Made by a program: the position numbers and the translations under genes
Shown here: positions 12,069 to 18,025 of the stretch, one piece after another
Position numbering within the stretch: the first letter of the stretch is position 1
Layout: each line of letters starts with the position of its first letter
Source: Candidatus Falkowiibacteriota bacterium
GTDB lineage: Bacteria > Patescibacteriota > Patescibacteriia > Patescibacteriales > WJLG01
Direction of reading: 5' to 3'
NCBI GenBank assembly: GCA_014728685.1
Contig: WJLG01000005.1
Coordinates: forward strand, 1 to 18,025
Length of the DNA stretch: 18,025 nucleotides
The notes under the pieces: generated by a model
The model's database searches: none
Told to the model about the DNA's origin: nothing
Seen by the model: the letters and a program-made list of their open reading frames with translations, nothing else

Positions 12069-14600
12069 ATGAATATCGGAATGGAACAAGATATCAGTTT
12101 GGAATTGCCCTTTTTCGAGTTGATCTTCAGCTTGGAAGGGCTTTTGAGCTTTGTTTTTTGGATCATTGTTTTGATCCTGGCTTTTTCTTTATCCAAAAGG
12201 CTGGCCAAGAAGATCCTTAAAAAAGGAAGATATCTCAAGCATACTGTCTTTTTGATCCGCTTGCCCAAGGAAAAACCGGGCGAGGACAAGACCGAACCTA
12301 CAGTTGACCAGATCCGCGAAGATATATCCCTGGGAGAGACCCTATTTTCCGCTATCGGAGGCCTGAAAGCGCAGAGAGGCTTCAAGTATTGGCTTTTGGG
12401 CAGGGATGATCATTTTTCCTTTGAGATCGTTGCTTATAATAAAAAGATACATTTTTATGTGGTGGCGCCGGCTGATAATGCCCGCTACATCGAACAGCAG
12501 ATCAGTGCCCATTATCCGGAAGCTTCCATAGAAGAAGTGGAGGATTACAATATCTTCACCAAAGAAAGCCGGGTCTCGGCCAGCATTTTGAAGACCAAAA
12601 GAAGTTTCATTTTTCCTTTGCGTACTTATTCGAATATGGAGGCTGATCCGATGAATTCGATCGTCAATGCCATGAGCAAACTTCAAGACGGAGAGGCGGT
12701 AGCGGTTCAGGTTCTGGCCAGGAGCGCTAAAGGCGATTGGCATTCCCGAGTATCCAAGGTAGTGCGCGAGGTCAAGAACGGCAAAAGCCTGAAAGAGGCG
12801 ATGTCTTCCGGCAGTTTCAAGAAGACCATGAATTTTATCGGCAGCGTGGCCAAAGATGCTAATCCAAGCAAGAAAGAAGAAGCCGCGATCAAACAGCCGG
12901 AGTCGAACGTGCTTTCGGCTAAAGAGGAAGAGATGGTCAAGGGCTTTGAGGAGAAGAATGCCAAAGCCGGGCTGGATGTGAATGTCCGCGTCATTGTCAG
13001 CGCCAGAAGCGACAGCAACGCCAAAGTTTATCTGAATAATATGAACAATGCTTTTGCCGAGTACAATTATTATGAATACGGCAATAGCTTCAAATACAAA
13101 ATAAGGAAAAACAGCGATAATATCATCAAGAGTTTTATCTATCGCTCTTTCGAAGATGCGGAATCAAGCCTTTTGAATACTGAGGAATTGGCCAGTATCT
13201 ATCATTTCCCATTGCGTATAGCTGAGACGCCGAACATTCTTTGGCTTACGGCCAGACACGCGCCCGCGCCTTCGAATATTCCGGAAGAAGGCGTTTTGCT
13301 CGGGCACAACCATTATCGGGGAGTCAGCAAGGAGATCAGGATAAAAAGGAACGATCGGCGCCGACATATGTATATCATCGGTAAGTCCGGCGGCGGTAAA
13401 TCCGTCTTTATGGCGTCTATGGCCGTCCAGGACATATTGAACGGCGAGGGGGTTTGCGTCATGGATCCGCATGGCGATCTGGTGGAAACCATCCTTAAAA
13501 GGGTTCCGCCGGAGCGGGCCGAAGATGTGATCCTTTTTTCTCCGTCCGATACCGACCGGCCCATGGGTCTTAATTTGATAGAATTCGATCAGCGCTATCC
13601 GGAGCAGAAAACTTTCGTCATCAATGAGTTGATAAAGATATTCGACAAACTTTACGATCTCAAATCCACCGGCGGTCCGATGTTCGAGCAATACATGAGA
13701 AACGCTCTGCTTTTGATCATGGCTCATCCGGAATCAGGCTCGACTTTGATGGAGGTACCGAAAGTTTTAGCTGATCCCGCTTTCAGGAAGATGAAATTGG
13801 ATAACTGTCCGGATATGACCGTGGTCGATTTTTGGAAAGAGCAGGCGGAAAAAGCCGGCGGAGAAGCGGCCTTGGCCAATGTCGTCCCTTATGTCACTTC
13901 CAAGCTCACGCAATTCGTTTCCAACGATACTATGCGCCCGATCATCGGCCAGCAGAAGAGCGCTTTCAATTTCCGCGATATTATGGATAAGCAGAAGATC
14001 CTGCTTATAGATCTGTCCAAAGGTAAGATCGGCGAAATGAACGCTTATCTGCTCGGCTTGATCATAGTCGGCAAGATCTTGATGGCATCTTTGTCCCGGA
14101 CCGATATGCCTGAGGAAAAAAGAAAGGATTTTTATTTGTACATAGACGAGTTTCAGAATTTCACTACCGACTCGATCTCAACCATACTTTCCGAAGCCAG
14201 AAAATATGGACTCAATCTAACCATTGCCCATCAATACCTAGGACAGCTTTCTCAAAGCGGACAAGATACCGGCATCAAGGATGCGGTTTTCGGCAATGTC
14301 GGTTCCTGGGTGCTTTTGAAGATCGGCTCAGAAGATGCGGAAGTGCTGGAGAAGGAATTCTCGCCGACATTCAATCAATATGACCTGATCAATATCGAAG
14401 CACATACCGCCTATGCTAAGCTTTTGATCGACGGCACGGCTTCCAAACCCTTTTCCATGAAAACAGTTTGGCCCATACCCGGAGTCGAACGCGAAGGCGT
14501 TTCGGAAAAAGTAAGGAACTTAAGCCGGCTTAAATACGGCCAGGATAGGAGTTTGATCGAAGCTGAGATCACCAAGAGAATAAGAGGCTATAACAAATAA
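12069..14600 (+). CDS. TraG/VirD4-like (DUF87-type) membrane ATPase, type IV secretion coupling-protein homologue
   Basis: This 843-residue protein has one N-terminal TM helix (about residues 25-45, LLSFVFWIIVLILAF). A long alpha/beta region (about 55-410) follows, with a charged linker near 240-300. Then comes an HerA/VirD4-type RecA-like ATPase domain: Walker A GKSGGGKS (438-445), strand VCVMDPHGD (463-470), LLIDLSKGKIGE (645-656), and Walker B YLYIDEFQNF (D693, E694), followed by ARKYGLNLTIAHQYLGQL (710-727), the TraG C-terminal (TraM-recognition-like) motif. Such ATPases pump DNA or protein substrates through type IV secretion channels, or act in DNA handling. No relaxase, VirB4-11 channel or pilin gene is in this window, so the substrate is unknown. 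It is the second gene of a two-gene operon, closed by a terminator. Confidence 0.88.
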   Translation: MNIGMEQDISLELPFFELIFSLEGLLSFVFWIIVLILAFSLSKRLAKKILKKGRYLKHTVFLIRLPKEKPGEDKTEPTVDQIREDISLGETLFSAIGGLKAQRGFKYWLLGRDDHFSFEIVAYNKKIHFYVVAPADNARYIEQQISAHYPEASIEEVEDYNIFTKESRVSASILKTKRSFIFPLRTYSNMEADPMNSIVNAMSKLQDGEAVAVQVLARSAKGDWHSRVSKVVREVKNGKSLKEAMSSGSFKKTMNFIGSVAKDANPSKKEEAAIKQPESNVLSAKEEEMVKGFEEKNAKAGLDVNVRVIVSARSDSNAKVYLNNMNNAFAEYNYYEYGNSFKYKIRKNSDNIIKSFIYRSFEDAESSLLNTEELASIYHFPLRIAETPNILWLTARHAPAPSNIPEEGVLLGHNHYRGVSKEIRIKRNDRRRHMYIIGKSGGGKSVFMASMAVQDILNGEGVCVMDPHGDLVETILKRVPPERAEDVILFSPSDTDRPMGLNLIEFDQRYPEQKTFVINELIKIFDKLYDLKSTGGPMFEQYMRNALLLIMAHPESGSTLMEVPKVLADPAFRKMKLDNCPDMTVVDFWKEQAEKAGGEAALANVVPYVTSKLTQFVSNDTMRPIIGQQKSAFNFRDIMDKQKILLIDLSKGKIGEMNAYLLGLIIVGKILMASLSRTDMPEEKRKDFYLYIDEFQNFTTDSISTILSEARKYGLNLTIAHQYLGQLSQSGQDTGIKDAVFGNVGSWVLLKIGSEDAEVLEKEFSPTFNQYDLINIEAHTAYAKLLIDGTASKPFSMKTVWPIPGVEREGVSEKVRNLSRLKYGQDRSLIEAEITKRIRGYNK

Positions 14601-14602
14601 AC

Positions 14603-14626
14603 AAAGCCGCCGGCAAGCGGCTTTTT
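14603..14626 (+). terminator. Intrinsic terminator after the TraG-like ATPase
   Basis: AAAGCCGC (14603-14610) pairs with GCGGCTTT (14617-14624) around CGGCAA, followed by more T (CTTTTTATAAATATTTTTTT). It starts two bases after the stop codon. Confidence 0.85.
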
Positions 14627-14756
14627 ATAAATATTTTTTTAAGATGTTTTTTATGCAAGATGGAAATTCACGATTTTTAGCCAAAAAAAATTTAAAACTT
14701 GATAAAAAGATTATTTTTATATAAACTAAAGTTAGCGAATATATAAACTCAAAAAT

Positions 14757-15629
14757 ATGGACGAAAACAAAAATCAAAACGAAGAGCTGTTCGATGATGA
14801 AAATCAAAATGATTCGGACAGTTATCAAGGATCTTATCCTTCTTGGATGGGTAATGAAGACCAAGACGAGGAAGACGAAGAAAGTCTGGGCCATGAATCT
14901 TTGGATGAGGATCAAGAGCTTGATATAGACGAATACGAGGAAGGAGAAAAGAATCCGGTTCTGGGAAATTATCAAGAAGAAGATGAAGATGAAGATGAAG
15001 ACAGTGAAGAGGAGGATGAGGAAGACGAAAGCATTTATGATGAGGATGATGATGAAGAAAAAGAAGAAAGCCGGGATAATATTTATATGGCCAAATCAAA
15101 GGTGGTATTGATCAAGAAGCTTCTTGCCAATATCAAAGAAAATAGCGACAGATTGAATCGTTTGCTTGGAGGCTTGGTCAGTGAAGAGGATGAGGCCAGG
15201 ATAAAGATCTCAGAGATGACCGACGGATTGGTCGGCGCCGACGACGATGAAGAGGCCGGTAAGATAATCGAGGGTGTTTTTGACGGTGAGAATATGGTCG
15301 GACCGGACGGCAAGCAATATAGCGTGCCTTCGAATTATGCTTCCAAATCCAAACTGGTGGAAGGCGATCTCTTGAAACTGACCATCACGCATAGCGGAAC
15401 TTTTGTGTACAAGCAGATAAAGCCGATCGAAAGAGCAAGGATCATCGGAACTTTGGAAAAAGCAGCCGACGGTTCGTATATCGCAGTTTCCGAAGACAGG
15501 AAATGGCGGGTTTTGAATGCCAGTATCACATATTTCAAAGGCGAGGCGGGTGATGAGGTTGTAGTTCTCGTACCGAAAATGGCCGAAAGTAAGTGGGCCG
15601 CAGTCGAGAACATCGTCAAAAACAAATAA
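14757..15629 (+). CDS. Unknown protein with long Asp/Glu-rich N-terminal tail
   Basis: This is a 290-residue protein I cannot assign to a function. Residues 1-108 are dominated by Asp and Glu in runs (for example EEDEDEDEDSEEEDEEDESI), an acidic disordered tail. The globular part begins at an internal methionine (residue 111, MAKSKVVLIKKLLANIKE), a helical segment that could also be an internal start (ATG 15087). From about residue 180 come beta-rich stretches (GKQYSVPSNYASKSKLVEGDLLKLTI, split by a short loop, then RARIIGTLEKAADGSYIAV and EAGDEVVVLVPK) that suggest one or two small OB/SH3-like barrels. Acidic tails of this kind often mimic nucleic acid or bind basic proteins. It sits directly upstream of dnaX. 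An AT-rich region before the ATG holds two ATATAAACT repeats (14719, 14741), the second a possible -10. Confidence 0.78.
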   Translation: MDENKNQNEELFDDENQNDSDSYQGSYPSWMGNEDQDEEDEESLGHESLDEDQELDIDEYEEGEKNPVLGNYQEEDEDEDEDSEEEDEEDESIYDEDDDEEKEESRDNIYMAKSKVVLIKKLLANIKENSDRLNRLLGGLVSEEDEARIKISEMTDGLVGADDDEEAGKIIEGVFDGENMVGPDGKQYSVPSNYASKSKLVEGDLLKLTITHSGTFVYKQIKPIERARIIGTLEKAADGSYIAVSEDRKWRVLNASITYFKGEAGDEVVVLVPKMAESKWAAVENIVKNK

Positions 15630-15648
15630 AATAGAAACCAAAATATAT

Positions 15649-15679
15649 AAAGGGGAGGAGACTTCATCTCACTCCTTTT
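15649..15679 (+). terminator. Probable imperfect terminator hairpin between the acidic protein gene and dnaX
   Basis: AAAGGGGAGGAGA (15649-15661) can pair with TCTCACTCCTTTT (15667-15679) around CTTCA with several G-U or mismatched positions, then runs into TTTTATTATAG. It is plausible as a terminator for the upstream gene, but the stem is interrupted. Confidence 0.45.
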
Positions 15680-15740
15680 ATTATAGTATAACGTTGCAAT
15701 ATGATCGTTTCACGTTATGCGTTATATGTTGTGCGAAATT

Positions 15741-17339
15741 ATGTCTACACTATATAGAAAATACAGGCCGAAAGATTTTTCCGAAGTTGTCGGACAAAAT
15801 CATATCAAGATCACTTTGGAGAATGAGATAGCGACCGGAACCGCCGCTCATGCTTATCTTTTTTGCGGACCGCGCGCAGTCGGCAAGACCACTTTTGCCA
15901 GGATCCTTGCCAAGGCGGTGAATTGCCAAGAAAGGAAAGAGGGCGAATTCGAACCATGCAACAAATGCTCATCCTGCCAAGAGATCGATCAATTCAGAAG
16001 CCTGGATATCATTGAAATAGATGCCGCCAGCCATACCGGAGTGGATAATGTACGCGAGAATATAATCGCCGGCGCCAGAGTCGCGCCTTCATCAAGTAAA
16101 TATAAAGTTTTCATCATCGATGAGGTGCATATGCTTTCGATATCGGCTTTCAATGCTTTATTGAAGATATTGGAAGAACCGCCGGCCAAAGTCATCTTCA
16201 TCCTCTGCACCACTGAGGCGCACAAGGTGCCTTCGACCATTATTTCCCGCTGCCAGCGTTTTGATTTCAAGCGCATTGGTATTGCCGATATGGTGAAGAA
16301 GCTGAAATATATAATCGGCAAGGAAAAGATAAAGGCCGAACCCAAAATCTTGGAAGCGATCGCCAGACAAGCCGACGGTCATATGCGCGATGCCGAAAGC
16401 CTGCTCGGGCAGATAATGGCTATAGCCGGTGAAGAGATAAGCGAAGAAGAAGTCAATTTGGTGATCCCAAGAAGCGATATAATCGAGGCAATGTCTTTGA
16501 TAGAATTTTTGCAAAGAAAGGATATGAGCGGCGGGATCGAATTGGTGAACAAGCTTTTGGCAGACGGGGTCGATCTGGAAAGATTCACCACTGACTTGAT
16601 AGAAGTCTTGAGAAAGATGCTTTTGGCTAAGGCCAATCCGGTCTTGGGCGAAAGGCTGGCCATGGATTTCGGCGAAAGTGCGGAAGCGAAATTGACCGAA
16701 TTGGTAGGCAAATTCGATCTGGGAAGGCTGATAATCACTATTGAGAGATTTATCCGCGCCAAGCAGGAGATCAAAAGCAGTTTCATAGTACAGTTGCCTT
16801 TGGAGTTGGCCTTGGCCGAACTTTGTTCTGATAGCGGAGTAAAGGCCCAAACACAGTCTCCAAGACCGGCACAGTCGGCACCGCAAGCGCAAACCGCGCC
16901 CAAAGAGCAAGCACCGCCCGTAAACAAAGTATCCGGCAATATGAACAAACAGGATCTGAGCGCGCGCTGGAACGAGTTTTTGGCCAAGGTGAAGAAATAC
17001 AACCACTCATTATCTTTTGTTCTGCGAGTATGCGAGCCCAGAGGCATAGACGGCAACAAGGTTTGCCTGGCTTTCAAATACAAATTCCATAAAGACAGGA
17101 TCAACGAGGCTAATATCAAAGTCCTGGTAGAAAAGACCTTGGCTGAAGTCTATGGCCGAGATCTGATCGTAGAAGCAATATTGGACGAAGCAATAGAATC
17201 ACCGGACAATGCCAATAGCAATTCTTCAGAAGAAAATACAGCCGGTCCGGCACCGGAACAGCCGGCAAGCCCAGGCGGGGGAGATGATAAGATGATGCAG
17301 GATCTTTTAAGTACTTTTGGAGGAAAAGTGGTAGGGTAG
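15741..17339 (+). CDS. dnaX: DNA polymerase III subunit gamma/tau
   Basis: This 532-residue clamp-loader ATPase of the replisome starts with the family hallmark LYRKYRPKDFSEVVGQ. It has Walker A GPRAVGKT (residues 43-50, where GPRGTGKT is usual), a zinc module (C62, C73, C76, C79), Walker B IIDEVHML (D127, E128), the sensor region FILCTTEAHKVPSTIISRCQ with the SRC arginine finger (S169-C171), and the collar domain to about residue 360. A Pro/Gln/Ala-rich linker (about 370-400) leads to a C-terminal domain IV-like region (about 405-490) and a final MMQDLLSTFGGKVVG. An ATG at 15717 would add MRYMLCEI, but the conserved protein begins at MSTLYRKY (15741), so this start is chosen. I saw no A6G slippery heptamer, so a frameshifted gamma form is not evident. 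It is the last protein gene before the tRNA locus. Confidence 0.96.
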   Translation: MSTLYRKYRPKDFSEVVGQNHIKITLENEIATGTAAHAYLFCGPRAVGKTTFARILAKAVNCQERKEGEFEPCNKCSSCQEIDQFRSLDIIEIDAASHTGVDNVRENIIAGARVAPSSSKYKVFIIDEVHMLSISAFNALLKILEEPPAKVIFILCTTEAHKVPSTIISRCQRFDFKRIGIADMVKKLKYIIGKEKIKAEPKILEAIARQADGHMRDAESLLGQIMAIAGEEISEEEVNLVIPRSDIIEAMSLIEFLQRKDMSGGIELVNKLLADGVDLERFTTDLIEVLRKMLLAKANPVLGERLAMDFGESAEAKLTELVGKFDLGRLIITIERFIRAKQEIKSSFIVQLPLELALAELCSDSGVKAQTQSPRPAQSAPQAQTAPKEQAPPVNKVSGNMNKQDLSARWNEFLAKVKKYNHSLSFVLRVCEPRGIDGNKVCLAFKYKFHKDRINEANIKVLVEKTLAEVYGRDLIVEAILDEAIESPDNANSNSSEENTAGPAPEQPASPGGGDDKMMQDLLSTFGGKVVG

Positions 17340-17347
17340 TTGGAATT

Positions 17348-17376
17348 TTGACAAAAATTAATTTTTTATTTAATAT
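17348..17376 (+). promoter_or_regulatory. Candidate promoter for the tRNA-Gln region
   Basis: A perfect -35 TTGACA (17348-17353) stands 17 bases before TAATAT (17371-17376, 4/6 to TATAAT) in an AT-rich gap after dnaX. The start site would be near 17383, at the foot of the hairpin at 17385-17405, which would then be either a 5' hairpin of the transcript or the dnaX terminator. Confidence 0.4.
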
Positions 17377-17384
17377 ATAAATAT

Positions 17385-17405
17385 AAATCGCCATTTGGCG
17401 GTTTT
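17385..17405 (+). terminator. Terminator hairpin after dnaX
   Basis: AAATCGCC (17385-17392) pairs with GGCGGTTT (17397-17404) with one G-T pair and an ATTT loop, followed by TTTATGTTTATT. It is about 45 bases after the dnaX stop. Confidence 0.7.
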
Positions 17406-17425
17406 ATGTTTATTAGATTTGATAT

Positions 17426-17506
17426 TCGGGGATCGTCTAATGGTAGCGCCGACGCTTCGGTCGGCGTCCCGACCTTGCGTCGGGAGACAACAGATTCCTT
17501 GCCTGT
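17426..17506 (+). pseudogene. Broken tRNA-Gln copy with a 39-base double-hairpin insert
   Basis: Bases 17423-17446 are identical to the start of the intact tRNA-Gln (17539-17562). At the D-loop position after GGTAG there is a 39-base insert. The tRNA sequence then resumes as GACAACAG (17486-17493), eight different bases, and CCTGT (17502-17506), the same spacing as in the intact gene. After that similarity ends: there is no T arm and no 3' acceptor strand. The anticodon loop would read TTCCTTG (anticodon CCT) over a stem with an A-C mismatch. It cannot fold as a normal tRNA, so pseudogene or remnant is the best call. Confidence 0.72.
17447..17485 (+). repeat. Paired palindromic hairpins (REP-like doublet) inside the tRNA copy
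   Basis: Two adjacent perfect hairpins: CGCCGAC/GTCGGCG (17447-17466, loop GCTTCG) and TCCCGAC/GTCGGGA (17467-17485, loop CTTGC). They share the core CCGAC...GTCGG. The same bases can also fold as one longer hairpin (CCGACGC with GCGTCGG outside, GGTCGG with CCGACC inside). Comparison with the intact tRNA shows the block is a clean insertion with no lost tRNA base at the junction. Confidence 0.8.
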
Positions 17507-17541
17507 AGAGGCTTTATCAAAATAAAAAAATTTTAAATTAT

Positions 17542-17612
17542 TCGGGGATCGTCTAATGGTAGGACAACAGGTTCTGGTCCTGTCGATCGGGGTTCGAATC
17601 CCTGTCCCCGAG
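17542..17612 (+). tRNA. trnQ: tRNA-Gln (anticodon CTG)
   Basis: The full cloverleaf is 71 nt. Acceptor TCGGGGA (17542-17548) pairs with TCCCCGA (17605-17611), discriminator G17612. The D arm is GTC...GAC with the TAATGGTAG loop. The anticodon stem ACAGG/CCTGT surrounds loop TTCTGGT, giving anticodon CTG (17574-17576), which reads CAG. The T arm is CGGGG-TTCGAAT-CCCTG. The 3' CCA is not encoded (next bases CAA). A strong terminator follows six bases later. Confidence 0.95.
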
Positions 17613-17617
17613 CAATG

Positions 17618-17657
17618 AAATAAAAATAGCACCGGCGTACCGGTGCTATTTTTATTT
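17618..17657 (+). terminator. Very strong 18-bp terminator hairpin after tRNA-Gln
   Basis: An 18-base perfect stem with a CGTA loop (17636-17639) has the GC core GCACCGG/CCGGTGC and an A/T flank on both sides that gives a TTTTTATTTT tract. It can work on both strands. Confidence 0.92.
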
Positions 17658-17668
17658 TATGCGCTTCG

Positions 17669-17692
17669 CGGGGACAGGGTATAGAACCCCGA
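17669..17692 (-). repeat. Inverted partial copy of the tRNA-Gln T arm and acceptor end
   Basis: CGGGGACAGGG (17669-17679) and AACCCCGA (17685-17692) are the reverse complement of the tRNA-Gln 3' end. The T-loop bases between them are changed (TATAG instead of ATTCG). On the minus strand this reads as a T arm plus the acceptor strand. Confidence 0.75.
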
Positions 17693-17767
17693 GACCCCAA
17701 TCGTTTAAGTAGCATCACACTTTAAACGCTAAGATACGAAAGTGATAGATCCGAACCCAAGCGGTGA

Positions 17768-17786
17768 GAATCCCTGTCCCCGAGCA
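17768..17786 (+). repeat. 19-base direct copy of the tRNA-Gln 3' end (att-like)
   Basis: GAATCCCTGTCCCCGAGCA is identical to 17596-17614, which spans the T-loop end, the acceptor strand and two bases beyond. Direct copies of a tRNA 3' end are the usual trace of tyrosine-recombinase integration at a tRNA. It also pairs over 11 bases with the inverted copy at 17669-17679. Confidence 0.75.
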
Positions 17787-17931
17787 GATAATCAAAATCT
17801 TAAGTTTTTCATAAACTATTGTCTACTAATATTAAAAGGAGTAAAATAATATATTAATTAAAAAGTCACAATTTAAGATCTGGCCTCAATAATTACAACG
17901 AGAATTTTAGCCAAAATATAACGGATAAAAT
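17787..17931. other. AT-rich non-coding stretch
   Basis: Between the last tRNA fragment and the ATG at 17932 I see no gene. An AAAAGGAG at 17834-17841 has no ATG, GTG or TTG at usable distance. TATAAC (17917-17922) could be the -10 of the following gene. Confidence 0.5.
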
Positions 17932-18025
17932 ATGAAACAAAAAAATAATAAAATATCTTTAAATCGTTTTTGGAAAATATATAATATATTTACAGTAGGA
18001 TCTTTTCTCGTATTGGTTGCATATA
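17932..18025 (+). CDS. Start of a putative membrane protein gene (3' end outside window)
   Basis: An ATG at 17932 opens a frame that stays open for 31 codons to the window edge: MKQKNNKISLNRFWKIYNIF, then TVGSFLVLVAY. The basic N-terminus followed by a hydrophobic stretch suggests a membrane anchor or signal segment. Codon use is extremely AT-rich (AAA, AAT, ATA, TTA) compared with the genes upstream of the tRNA. No Shine-Dalgarno is seen; TATAAC ends nine bases before the ATG. There is too little sequence for a family call, and a chance ORF in AT-rich DNA cannot be excluded. Confidence 0.4.
   Translation, partial: MKQKNNKISLNRFWKIYNIFTVGSFLVLVAY

Noticed and set aside
14625..15099. Long open frames on the minus strand opposite the acidic gene
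   Set aside because: They are compositional shadows of GAA/GAT repeats, which read as Phe/Leu/His/Ile-rich nonsense on the other strand.
15687..15725. Inverted repeats ATAACG/CGTTAT before dnaX as an operator
   Set aside because: The six-base arms with a second overlapping CGTTAT are short enough to arise by chance in this AT-rich stretch; no supporting second site.
17366..17718. Minus-strand ORFs overlapping the tRNA-Gln locus (e.g. GTGIRTPIDRTRTCCPTI-like peptides)
   Set aside because: They are translations of antisense tRNA sequence, a well-known annotation artefact.
17669..17784. attC site of an integron, or a short tmRNA
   Set aside because: The ends are not RYYYAAC/GTTRRRY, no integron integrase or cassette is seen, and the 118-nt length with no tag ORF or normal T-loop does not fit tmRNA. 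The ends are better explained as tRNA-Gln fragments.
1..18025. CRISPR array or rRNA genes
   Set aside because: I saw no regularly spaced repeats and no rRNA-like sequence. The 16S-like string at 7643-7653 is an isolated 11-base complement.

Overview
The window looks like a piece of a small bacterial chromosome, most likely a Candidate Phyla Radiation / Patescibacteria lineage (Parcubacteria-like). This is an inference from gene content: short intergenic gaps, GT-C type membrane glycosyltransferases, a compact CysRS, a stand-alone TraG/VirD4-like ATPase beside an acidic unknown protein, and dnaX next to another very acidic unknown protein. TGA is used as a normal stop (gene ending at 12067), so the UGA=Gly code of Gracilibacteria/SR1 is not indicated. 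No rRNA or ribosomal-protein gene is present to settle the taxonomy.

Layout. (1) 1-3019, plus strand: the end of a [FeFe]-hydrogenase operon. It holds a NuoF/HydB-like flavoprotein C-terminus, a 2-TM mini-protein, a 575-aa catalytic HydA with complete H-cluster motifs, a TM1266-type hydrogenase-associated ACT-like protein and a roughly 6-TM membrane protein. It ends at a bidirectional terminator (3043-3076). (2) 3088-6877: two divergent multi-TM proteins that are probably GT-C glycosyltransferases for the cell surface. (3) 6921-7822: a one-TM unknown protein, then about 300 nt of strongly structured non-coding sequence that ends in an intrinsic terminator. (4) 7823-10352: cysS, a 2-TM mini-protein and a tRNA-dihydrouridine synthase. 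(5) 10353-11557: a 32-bp perfect palindrome, a terminator, and corA on the minus strand with a shared divergent promoter region. (6) 11558-14600: a two-gene operon of an acidic protein and an 843-aa TraG/VirD4-like ATPase. (7) 14757-17339: an acidic-tailed unknown protein and dnaX. (8) 17340-17931: no protein gene. It holds a damaged tRNA-Gln copy carrying two palindromic hairpins, an intact tRNA-Gln(CTG), a very strong terminator, and inverted plus direct copies of the tRNA 3' end. (9) 17787-18025: a sharply AT-rich stretch with the start of a membrane-protein gene that runs off the window.

The most interesting items are: the structured RNA upstream of cysS, which has an 11-nt perfect complement to the 16S rRNA 3' end in a hairpin loop and two mutually exclusive 3' folds; an extended -10 promoter motif TTRTGNTATAAT placed so close to ATG that three genes should give leaderless mRNAs; the rearranged tRNA-Gln locus, which looks like an integration or recombination site; and the hydrogenase operon, with a NuoF partner lacking the C-terminal ferredoxin domain and with two embedded membrane proteins.
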